This document shows, piece after piece, positions 56,256-63,623 of a stretch of 64,000 nucleotides of DNA. The position numbers and the translations under genes were made by a program. The stretch spans positions 62,001 to 126,000 of the forward strand of contig JAFVUV010000006.1 of assembly GCA_017502525.1 (NCBI GenBank). Reading direction: 5' to 3'. Numbering within the stretch: position 1 is the stretch's first letter; every line of letters starts with the position of its first letter. Under the pieces are notes generated by a model. The model did no database searches. It was not told where the DNA came from and saw only the letters and a list, made by a program, of their open reading frames with translations. This DNA comes from Clostridia bacterium. GTDB lineage: Bacteria > Bacillota > Clostridia > Christensenellales > Borkfalkiaceae.

Positions 56256-57674
56256 ATGGCTAAAAATTTACTCGGTGTAGATTTTGGAACGACCGCTCTT
56301 AAAGCCTGTTTGTTTGATGAAAACGGCAATATATTAGCGTCGGAGTCTGCACAGTATAAGCTTATAACCGAAGGGGAGTTTATCGAATTTCCCGCACAAG
56401 AATTTTTCAAGGTGTTTTCGGAAACGGTTGAAAAAATTACTTCTAAATATAAAGTAGACGCACTTTCGGTTGATACTCAAGGCGAAACGATGATTGTACT
56501 TGATAAAGACGGCAATCCACTAATGAACGCTATAATTTGGTTAGACAACAGGGCAAGCGACCAAGCAAAGCGTATGGAAGAAAAATTTGGGCTTGAAAAA
56601 ATATATAATCTTACAGGACAAGCAGAAATTCCTGCAGGATATCCTGCGCCAAAGATAGAATGGCTTAAAGATAACGCGCCGAATATTTACGCTAAAGCCG
56701 ATAAATATCTATTATTAGAAGACTACGTTATTTATCGTTTAACAGGTAAGTTTGCATCTTCGCGCTCGCTTTATTCTTCGTCGCTTTTAATGAACGTACA
56801 TACGGGCGAATATATCCCCGAAGTATTAGAATATTTAGGTATAAACGAAAATCAACTTCCTGAACTTAAAGAAAGTGGTGAAGTAGTTGGTGATTGGAAC
56901 GGTATTACCGTTGTTACTAGCGCGCTTGACCAAATTGCAGGGGCGACGGGTGCCGGCGTAGTTAAAGAAGGCGTTATGAGTGAAACAACGGGAACGGCAC
57001 TTGCCGTTTGTGCTTTAACTGAAAAATTCCCACCTTACTTTGACGGACTTAAAGTTTCGGTATATTACGTAAAGAAAGGTGTTTACTGTTTGCTTATGTG
57101 GGCACCTACCGCAGGGGCTGTGTTAGAGTGGTTTAAGAAGAACTTTTGCGAGAATATGAATTTTGACCAAATTAACGAAGGTGTTGATAAAGTACCGGTA
57201 GGTTGCGAAGGGCTTATAATGTTGCCACATTTATGCGGAACGGTGATGCCAGAAAATCAACCTAACGCTAAAGGCGTGTTTTTCGGAATAGAACTTAAAC
57301 ATACTAGAGCGCATTTTGCCCGCGCCATAATGGAATCGGTTGCGTATATGATTAAAGAATACGTTGAGTTTATGGGCGTAGAACTTAATCAAATTCGTTC
57401 AATGGGCGGTGGCGCAAAGAGTAAGCCTTGGTGTGAAATAAAAAGTGCGGTTTTGGGCAAAGAGATAGTTACCTTAAAACAAAACGAAACCGCGTGCTTA
57501 GGTTCGGCAATATTTGCAGGCGTTGGTATAGGCGTTTTCAAAAACCCTGTGCAAGCATCTGAAAAAATAGTTGCAGTCGATAAGTCGTATAAAGTTGATA
57601 ATTGCGCGTATGAACAAGTGTACGCTGATTATAAAGTAAAAGAAAAAAAATTAATGGAGATTTTTGAATTATGA
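56256..57674 (+). CDS. FGGY-family carbohydrate kinase
   Basis: 472 residues, actin-like ATPase fold. Seen: LLGVDFGTTALKACLFD (phosphate 1), DTQGETM, the acceptor region ALDQIAGATGAG with the catalytic Asp, TTGTALAV (phosphate 2) and MGGGAKSKPWCEI (adenosine motif). It resembles xylulokinase-like kinases of ketoses. RBS AAGGAG. It overlaps the isomerase start by 4 nt, so the pair is coupled: an isomerase making a ketose and a kinase phosphorylating it. The sugar cannot be named from sequence. Confidence 0.88.
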   Translation: MAKNLLGVDFGTTALKACLFDENGNILASESAQYKLITEGEFIEFPAQEFFKVFSETVEKITSKYKVDALSVDTQGETMIVLDKDGNPLMNAIIWLDNRASDQAKRMEEKFGLEKIYNLTGQAEIPAGYPAPKIEWLKDNAPNIYAKADKYLLLEDYVIYRLTGKFASSRSLYSSSLLMNVHTGEYIPEVLEYLGINENQLPELKESGEVVGDWNGITVVTSALDQIAGATGAGVVKEGVMSETTGTALAVCALTEKFPPYFDGLKVSVYYVKKGVYCLLMWAPTAGAVLEWFKKNFCENMNFDQINEGVDKVPVGCEGLIMLPHLCGTVMPENQPNAKGVFFGIELKHTRAHFARAIMESVAYMIKEYVEFMGVELNQIRSMGGGAKSKPWCEIKSAVLGKEIVTLKQNETACLGSAIFAGVGIGVFKNPVQASEKIVAVDKSYKVDNCAYEQVYADYKVKEKKLMEIFEL

Positions 57675-59014
57675 AAATTGCATTTGCAGGATTTGGCGAA
57701 GTAAATACGCCGGTAGAAATCATTGAAAGAAAGTGCCAAAGCGCGCTCGACAGTATTATGGTTAGTGGAGCAACCGTATATCCTTGTTTCCCAATTACCG
57801 ACGACTATGAAGAAAAAGACGTTAACAAGGCTATAAATTATTTTAAGGATAAAGATTTTGATGCACTAGTATTATGCGTTGCCGGTTGGATTCCCACTCA
57901 CGCAGTTATTAAGGTTGCAGAACAGTTCCGTCATAAGCCTATGGTATTATGGGGACTTTGTGGTTGGATGGAAGACGGAAGAATCGTCACCACAGCAGAC
58001 CAAGCAGGAACGACCGCTCTCCGCAAAACTATGAAAGATTTAGGATATAAATTTAAATACGTTTACGATATTATCGGCGTTCCTTCAAAAGTTGACCAAG
58101 TTCTTTCTTTCTGTAAAGCAGCGTCAGCGTTTGCAGAACTCCGCTCGGCAAAAATCGGTCAAATGGGCTTTAGAGATATGCACCTTTACGGCACTATGTT
58201 TGAAGGCAGTTCGTTAAAGAGAGAAATCGGACCAGAAATCGAATGTTTTGAAATGCTTGAAATGGTTCAACGAGCAGAAAAGGTTACCGACGAACAAATC
58301 GACGAAGTTATTAACACCACCTTAAAGAAATGGAACTTCAAAAAACAACCCGATATGGCTATCGTTCGCCGTGGTATCGCATACTATATCGCATTAAAAC
58401 AAATTATCGACGAAAGAAAATATGCTGCAATTTCACTTAAAGACGTTGACGGTATGAAAAAACTTCTTGGTTTCCCACCTGCAATGATATTTATGCTTCT
58501 TGCAGATAGGGAAGGCATTTGTACAGTTCCTGAAAACGACTGCTTAGGCAACGTAACGCAAGCACTTATAAAAGCGCTTACCGGTCAAATCGCTGCATAC
58601 CTTGAATTTTATGAATTCTTTGAAGATGGTGTTCTTGCAGGTGTTCCCGATTACGTTCCCGCTGAAATTATCGACGGTGAAGTAACCGTTAGTCCCGAAG
58701 CTTTCGGTTTGTTGTCTCAAGGCGTGCTTAACGTATCTAAAGTTAAAGAAGGTGTTCTCACAATGTGCCGTTTAGCCGTTGAAAACAATAAATACGTTAT
58801 GCATATGGTAGTAGGCGAAGGAGTAAATCCTGGCAAGTGGGAAGAAGCTGGTTGGGCTCAACCCGCTCCGCAACTACCTGGCTTAAAAGTTCTTCTTAAA
58901 GATACTGAAGACTTTGCTGATAAGGTTATGTGTCAACACTATATAATTTCTTATGGCGACAATAGTAAAATCATTAAAGATTTCTGTACTATCGCAGGTA
59001 TTGAAATTATCTAA
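57671..59014 (+). CDS. L-fucose/L-arabinose isomerase-like protein
   Basis: 447 residues, of the FucI/AraA superfamily, with the two N-terminal Rossmann-like domains (FAGFGEVNTPVEI; LCVAGWIPTHAVIKVAEQ; PMVLWGLCGWMEDGR) and a C-terminal barrel with HYIISYGD near the end. The catalytic metal carboxylates cannot be placed with confidence. It would convert an aldose to a ketose for the kinase it overlaps. This branch is commonly annotated only as sugar isomerase family. Last gene of the cluster, followed by a strong terminator. Confidence 0.82.
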   Translation: MKIAFAGFGEVNTPVEIIERKCQSALDSIMVSGATVYPCFPITDDYEEKDVNKAINYFKDKDFDALVLCVAGWIPTHAVIKVAEQFRHKPMVLWGLCGWMEDGRIVTTADQAGTTALRKTMKDLGYKFKYVYDIIGVPSKVDQVLSFCKAASAFAELRSAKIGQMGFRDMHLYGTMFEGSSLKREIGPEIECFEMLEMVQRAEKVTDEQIDEVINTTLKKWNFKKQPDMAIVRRGIAYYIALKQIIDERKYAAISLKDVDGMKKLLGFPPAMIFMLLADREGICTVPENDCLGNVTQALIKALTGQIAAYLEFYEFFEDGVLAGVPDYVPAEIIDGEVTVSPEAFGLLSQGVLNVSKVKEGVLTMCRLAVENNKYVMHMVVGEGVNPGKWEEAGWAQPAPQLPGLKVLLKDTEDFADKVMCQHYIISYGDNSKIIKDFCTIAGIEII

Positions 59015-59058
59015 TTATCAAATTTAGTTTTTTAAGTTAAATATTTACAAAACCAAGA

Positions 59059-59088
59059 TTAACGCCCGAACTTTAGTTCGGGCGTTAA
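59059..59088 (+). terminator. Terminator of the sugar cluster
   Basis: Perfect 13-bp stem TTAACGCCCGAAC / GTTCGGGCGTTAA with TTTA loop, followed by AGTTTTAAA. Confidence 0.88.
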
Positions 59089-59160
59089 AGTTTTAAACAC
59101 ACAATTATAGGGGATTGTTCATATTATGGAAAGGAAAATAATAATAAAGGAGTAAACCCA

Positions 59161-60450
59161 ATGAATCCGTTTAACGAAAAACCGAGAAGCATAGAAAAAT
59201 CATTACAAAATTGGCAACAACTATATCCTAAGCCGTATAACAAACGAGAGGTTGACCCGTACACCAAATGCCGTATAATATTGATGAACGGTACGGAGTT
59301 TGAAGCTAACTGGTTTTCACACCAACTTGCGCGTCATACTTGCGATAACGACTTGCGCAGGGAGATTGCATTAACTCGTGCAGTTGAAAAGCAACAACAA
59401 ATCAAGTGCTCTCTTTTAAAGCCAAAAGACGAAAGTATTTTAGAACATACTATATCTTACGAGCAACTTGCTGTTGATTTAACAAGCGAATTAGCAAAGC
59501 GTGAACTTGACTGTTCGGTTAAAACAGCGCTTGACTTTGCTCTTTTAGAAGACTTCGACCATCTTTATAGGTATTCAAATCTTTTAGAAATGGAGCAAGG
59601 TATTTATGCAGAGTGGTTGGTAGGTCGGTATACGGAAATTATGCCGGGAAGACCGACTATTGCGCACCATCGTTTCCCTAAGGATAACGTAAAACGTTGT
59701 ATAGATGCGAAAAATTCAGACGTGCAGACCGTGCTTAATACAATGATTATTACCGCGGCGGAGCAACAAACAATGAATTACTATATGAACGTAACCAACT
59801 TTGCTTGCTCAGATATAGGCAGACGACTTTACGAGGAAATATGTCTTGTTGAAGAAGAGCACGTTACTCAATACGAATCGCTTATGGATGCGAACGCAAC
59901 GTGGCTTGAAATGCTGTTATGGCACGAATACTGTGAGTGCTATTTGTATTGGTCTTGTTATTTAACTGAAACCGACCCGTATATTAAAAACTTATGGGAA
60001 GAGAACTTGTCGTTTGAAATCGCCCACTTGCACAAGGCAAACGAACTTCTAAAGAAATACGAGTGTAAAGATTGGCAAGAAGTTATTAAAGACGGGGAAT
60101 TTCCCGCGCCTATCGTTCTACACGAAAACATTGATTACGTGCGCAAGATTTTGGGTGATACCGTTCAGTTTACGTCGGATAAAGAAAGTTACGTTAGACT
60201 TAATGATTTACCTAAGGATGCGGATTTTTTCTGTTATCAAAATCAAGTTAACCCGACGGTAGATATCGTGCCGTCGCATAACGTTATTGAAAACTTTATA
60301 AGACGAAACGGTGCGGACTATCGTTATCAAACAGCGCCAAACCCCGTGCCTGAACTACGTAATCGTAGAGAAGATAATACTTCAGTGGGCAGAAAACCAA
60401 ACGCTACGCAATCGAGCGACTTTTTCTGTAACGGTAAGGATTATAAATAA
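59161..60450 (+). CDS. Unknown protein with ferritin-like di-iron motifs
   Basis: 429 residues, soluble, all-helical up to about 300. Not a named family that I recognise. Its helices carry a ferritin-like ligand pattern: E101 (ISYEQLAV), E130/D131 with H134 (LLEDFDHLYRY), E201 (AEQQTMNYY), E231-x2-H234 (EEEHVTQYE), and a third pair E256 and E286-x2-H289 (EIAHLHKA). This suggests one or two carboxylate-bridged di-iron sites. The C-terminal 100 residues are polar and probably disordered. Length is about twice that of a simple ferritin-like domain. RBS AAAGGAG. It follows the sugar-cluster terminator, so it is a separate unit; a redox or peroxide role is a guess. Confidence 0.65.
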   Translation: MNPFNEKPRSIEKSLQNWQQLYPKPYNKREVDPYTKCRIILMNGTEFEANWFSHQLARHTCDNDLRREIALTRAVEKQQQIKCSLLKPKDESILEHTISYEQLAVDLTSELAKRELDCSVKTALDFALLEDFDHLYRYSNLLEMEQGIYAEWLVGRYTEIMPGRPTIAHHRFPKDNVKRCIDAKNSDVQTVLNTMIITAAEQQTMNYYMNVTNFACSDIGRRLYEEICLVEEEHVTQYESLMDANATWLEMLLWHEYCECYLYWSCYLTETDPYIKNLWEENLSFEIAHLHKANELLKKYECKDWQEVIKDGEFPAPIVLHENIDYVRKILGDTVQFTSDKESYVRLNDLPKDADFFCYQNQVNPTVDIVPSHNVIENFIRRNGADYRYQTAPNPVPELRNRREDNTSVGRKPNATQSSDFFCNGKDYK

Positions 60451-60551
60451 CGTATATAATTACGTATGTGCATATGCGCGCGTAACTATATATGATTATA
60501 ATAATATGTTTATAAGACTAAATTGCTCTGAAAATTATTGTATTAAAATCG

Positions 60552-60580
60552 TTGACAAAGTTTTATCAATATGCTAAAAT
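60552..60580 (+). promoter_or_regulatory. Promoter of the T-box leader
   Basis: TTGACA (60552-60557), 17-bp spacer, TAAAAT (60575-60580) with TGC upstream (extended -10). Predicted start near 60587. Confidence 0.88.
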
Positions 60581-60586
60581 AATGCT

Positions 60587-60856
60587 ATCTTAAAGGCGTT
60601 GAAGGAGAGTACGCGATATAAAAGTCCTAAAGAGAGGCGACGGTTGGTGAAAGTCGCTGGGCGGTTTTTCGTGTTTGTAGCTCCCGAGCTGAGAGGAAGA
60701 AAGCGGTTAGCAAGTAGAACCTCTCCGTGATTGCTGCGTTAACGACATAGGAATTGATTGATTCCAAGAGTGGCGGAAGTTCCGCAATTTGAGTGGTACC
60801 GCGGGTATTAGAAACGTACTCGTCTCAAAGTAACAAACTTTGGGGCGAGTTTTTTT
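60587..60856 (+). promoter_or_regulatory. T-box riboswitch leader
   Basis: tRNA-sensing leader RNA of about 270 nt. Seen: stem I with lower helix GGAG (60604-60607)/CTCC (60681-60684), AGTA (60608-60611), CGCG/CGTG helix, and an upper hairpin GCGAC/GTCGC whose loop GGTTGGTGAAA is the conserved distal loop. Stem II-like GAGAGG/CCTCTC and a GGAAT/ATTCC hairpin follow, then the T-box GAGTGGTACCGCGG (60791-60804) and the terminator. The specifier loop 3' side reads TTT-GTA-G (60674-60680), so the best specifier is GTA (Val); the usual GAA before it is TTT. TGGT in the T-box fits a tRNA with A73, as in tRNA-Val. Confidence 0.9.
60819..60856 (+). terminator. Terminator of the T-box leader
   Basis: Thirteen-bp stem 60819-60831 / 60837-60849 with 5-nt loop, followed by seven T. 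It is mutually exclusive with the antiterminator built on the T-box sequence. Confidence 0.9.
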
Positions 60857-60880
60857 ATGCGCCCGCAGGAGGTAAGTTAT

Positions 60881-63175
60881 ATGGAACAAATGACAGGACT
60901 TGATTTCAAAATCAAAGATATGGCAGGGCGTATCAGGGAACTCCGTGATATCGTCGGTTTAAGCGTTGAACAAATGGCTGAAAAAACTGGCGTTAGCGTT
61001 AGTGAATACGTAGAATGTGAAAACGGAAACAGTGACCTTAACTTTGCTTTTATTTATCGTTGTGCCCTAGCACTAGGTGTTAACGTAACCGATATTATCG
61101 AAGGTTATAGCCCTAAACTTAAAGGCTACACGGTAACCCGTTACGGCGCTGGTCAAAAGATAGCGCAAGCGCACGGTATGACCTATTATAATTTGGCGTA
61201 CGCTTTCCAAAACCGTATCGCTGAACCCCTTTACGTTCGTAGCGTGTTTAGGGAAGACGCGCAAGGTAAAGATATTGAACTCACCACGCACGCAGGACAA
61301 GAATGCGATATAGTCGTTGACGGCTACTTGATGGTTCAAATTGGTGAACATAAAGAGATATTAGGGCCTGGCGATAGTATTTATTATGATAGTGACGTTC
61401 CGCACGGTATGATAGCGGTAAATGGAAGAGACTGCATATTTTATGCAATTGTTCTTAACCCAACAGGTGAACCTATCCCCGAATTATCAACGGATAAGTT
61501 AGCAAAGAAAATCGTTAAGAAGGAAGTTCATCACGATAATAAAGATAGAATTTATAAAAAGTTTATCGACGTTACTGAAGACGAAGACGGTACCCCCACT
61601 TCAATAAAATTCAAAAATGCAGAAAAATTCAACTTTGCTTTCGACCTTGTTGACGCACTTGCTGAACGCGAGCCTGATAAGGTTGCAATGATGCACATTT
61701 CTAAGGATAAAACCGAAAGGAAGTTTACCTTTGCCGATATTAAAAAACAATCCGCACGTTGCGCGAACTACTTTAAGTCTTTGGGTATTAAAAAAGGCGA
61801 TAGGGTAATGCTCGTATTAAAACGTCATTATCAGTTCTGGTTTGCTATGATAGGGTTGAATAAACTCGGTGCGATAGCAATTCCCGCAACCAACCAGTTG
61901 CAAGAACACGACTTTGAATATAGATTTAAGGCGGCGGGTGTTTGTGCAATTATTTGTACGGCTGATGGTGATACTGCGCATCAAGCGGATATTGCGGCAG
62001 CAAAATGCCCCGAATTAAAACACAAGTTGATAGTAAATGGTACGCGTGAAGGATGGCGTAATTTTGATGAAGAATATACTATGTTCAGTACGCACTTTAA
62101 TCGTACGGAAGACTCACCTTGTGGGGACGACTTGTTGTTAATGTTCTTTACTTCAGGTACGTCAGGGTATCCAAAAATTGCAGCGCATAATCATAAATAT
62201 CCGTTAGGGCATTTCCATACTGCTAAATATTGGCACAACGTTGACCCTGATGGGTTGCATTTAACCATCTCGGATACGGGTTGGGCAAAATCAATGTGGG
62301 GTAAACTTTACGGGCAATGGCTTTGCGAAGCGGCAACGTTCGTTTACGACTTTGACCGTTTTGACGCTGCTGATATATTACCTATGTTTGCAAAATATAA
62401 TATCACAACTTTCTGTGCACCGCCCACAATGCTTAGAATGTTAATTAAAGAAGACATATCCAAATACGATTTTTCTTCGGTGCGCCATATGTCAACGGCG
62501 GGCGAGGCACTTAATCCCGAAGTATACAATCAATTTGAGAAATTGACGGGATTGCAAATTAAAGAAGGTTTTGGGCAATCAGAAACTACAATGCTCGTTG
62601 GAAACCTTGTTGGTAAACCGCATAAGATAGGTTCGATGGGTAAACCTGCACCTATATACGATATGGATATTGTTGACGAAAACGGCAACTCGGTTGCAGT
62701 AGGTGAAGTTGGTGAAATCGTAGTGAACGTTAAAGACGGAGCACCTTGTGGATTATTCACAGGATACTACGGCGACGAAGAAAAGACAAAAGAAGTTTGG
62801 CACGACGGTTATTATCACACAGGTGATACGGCTTGGCGTGATGAAGATGGATTTTATTGGTATGTTGGTCGTGTTGATGACGTCATCAAATCAAGTGGTT
62901 ACCGTATAGGGCCGTTTGAAATAGAAAGCGTAATTATGGAATTGCCTTTCGTATTAGAATGTGGCGTTTCGGCAGAACCTGATGAAGTTCGTGGACAAGT
63001 TGTAAAAGCAAGCGTAGTTTTGGTTAAGGGATACGAACCTAGCGAAGAATTGAAGAAGGAAATTCAAACTTACGTTAAGGCTAAAACCGCACCGTATAAA
63101 TATCCAAGAATAGTTGTATTCCGTGACCAATTACCAAAGACTGTTAGCGGAAAAATCCAAAGAAACAAACTGTAA
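60881..63175 (+). CDS. XRE-cupin-acyl-CoA synthetase fusion (AMP-binding enzyme)
   Basis: 764 residues from the ATG at 60881 (AGGAGG at 60867-60872); the ATG at 60857 sits in the terminator tail and is rejected. Domains: helix-turn-helix XRE type (about 10-70, LSVEQMAEKTGVSVSEYVEC), cupin sensor (about 120-195, with GPGDSIYYDSDVPHGM), then an ANL adenylating enzyme (about 225-764) with TSGTSGYPK, GFGQSETT, YHTGDTAWRDEDG, GRVDDVIKSSGYRIGPFE and the catalytic Lys in PKTVSGKIQR. It should form an acyl-CoA via an acyl-adenylate; the substrate is unknown, possibly a short- or branched-chain acid. The T-box ahead suggests amino-acid control. Confidence 0.88.
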   Translation: MEQMTGLDFKIKDMAGRIRELRDIVGLSVEQMAEKTGVSVSEYVECENGNSDLNFAFIYRCALALGVNVTDIIEGYSPKLKGYTVTRYGAGQKIAQAHGMTYYNLAYAFQNRIAEPLYVRSVFREDAQGKDIELTTHAGQECDIVVDGYLMVQIGEHKEILGPGDSIYYDSDVPHGMIAVNGRDCIFYAIVLNPTGEPIPELSTDKLAKKIVKKEVHHDNKDRIYKKFIDVTEDEDGTPTSIKFKNAEKFNFAFDLVDALAEREPDKVAMMHISKDKTERKFTFADIKKQSARCANYFKSLGIKKGDRVMLVLKRHYQFWFAMIGLNKLGAIAIPATNQLQEHDFEYRFKAAGVCAIICTADGDTAHQADIAAAKCPELKHKLIVNGTREGWRNFDEEYTMFSTHFNRTEDSPCGDDLLLMFFTSGTSGYPKIAAHNHKYPLGHFHTAKYWHNVDPDGLHLTISDTGWAKSMWGKLYGQWLCEAATFVYDFDRFDAADILPMFAKYNITTFCAPPTMLRMLIKEDISKYDFSSVRHMSTAGEALNPEVYNQFEKLTGLQIKEGFGQSETTMLVGNLVGKPHKIGSMGKPAPIYDMDIVDENGNSVAVGEVGEIVVNVKDGAPCGLFTGYYGDEEKTKEVWHDGYYHTGDTAWRDEDGFYWYVGRVDDVIKSSGYRIGPFEIESVIMELPFVLECGVSAEPDEVRGQVVKASVVLVKGYEPSEELKKEIQTYVKAKTAPYKYPRIVVFRDQLPKTVSGKIQRNKL

Positions 63176-63190
63176 TAGAAATAAAAACAT

Positions 63191-63229
63191 AACTCTCATC
63201 ATATTAGATATGGTGGGAGTTCTTTTTTT
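63191..63229 (+). terminator. Terminator of acyl-CoA synthetase gene
   Basis: Thirteen-bp stem 63191-63203 / 63209-63221 with two G-T pairs, followed by CTTTTTTTG. Confidence 0.9.
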
Positions 63230-63363
63230 GTTTTTTTTAATAATAGACATGGAGTATTTATGGATTATTTGCGTTCTAGCATAATCAACACCACGTGTTA
63301 TTAAATAAGATAATCAAACACCAATGCCATTTAAATTTACATCAAAACCCGTGTGTATAATTC

Positions 63364-63387
63364 AATAATAGGTTGGGACCTGTTATT
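63364..63387. repeat. Inverted repeat in spacer
   Basis: AATAATAGGT and ACCTGTTATT, 10-bp arms with one wobble, TGGG centre. No T tract, so it could be a regulator site or element end. Confidence 0.4.
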
Positions 63388-63426
63388 AAAAATTGAAAAA
63401 TAGGATAAAAACATATAAACACAACA

Positions 63427-63440
63427 TATCGTGTGCGATA
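63427..63440. repeat. Short inverted repeat in spacer
   Basis: TATCG-TGTG-CGATA, perfect 5-bp arms, about 85 nt upstream of the promoter at 63524. Possibly an operator; weak evidence. Confidence 0.3.
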
Positions 63441-63523
63441 AAATAATAAACACAAATTTGTAAAAAAATATAAAAAAATAAGCTAAAAAACATCAATTAT
63501 TTTCATTTTTTTTTAAAATTCAA

Positions 63524-63552
63524 TTGACAAACAACGATGTTGCTCATATAAT
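63524..63552 (+). promoter_or_regulatory. Promoter of signal peptidase gene
   Basis: TTGACA (63524-63529), 17-bp spacer, TATAAT (63547-63552), full consensus; leader of about 65 nt. Confidence 0.85.
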
Positions 63553-63623
63553 TATAATCCCAATAAAGTATTTGCGAGATTAATTTAATGGACATCTTGT
63601 AATAACTAAGAGAGGCAATTGCG

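Larger units (their letters stand above)
63176..63623. other. AT-rich spacer between acyl-CoA synthetase and signal peptidase genes
   Basis: 448 nt with no credible coding frame. It holds the terminator at 63191, two inverted repeats (63364-63387 and 63427-63440) and the sipW-like promoter at 63524. A 155-codon minus-strand frame over the right part is a shadow of the signal peptidase gene. I see nothing else. Confidence 0.7.

Noticed and set aside
60674..60680. Cys (TGT) specifier in the T-box
   Set aside because: Register is off by one from the canonical layout and T-box TGGT does not pair with the U73 end of tRNA-Cys.
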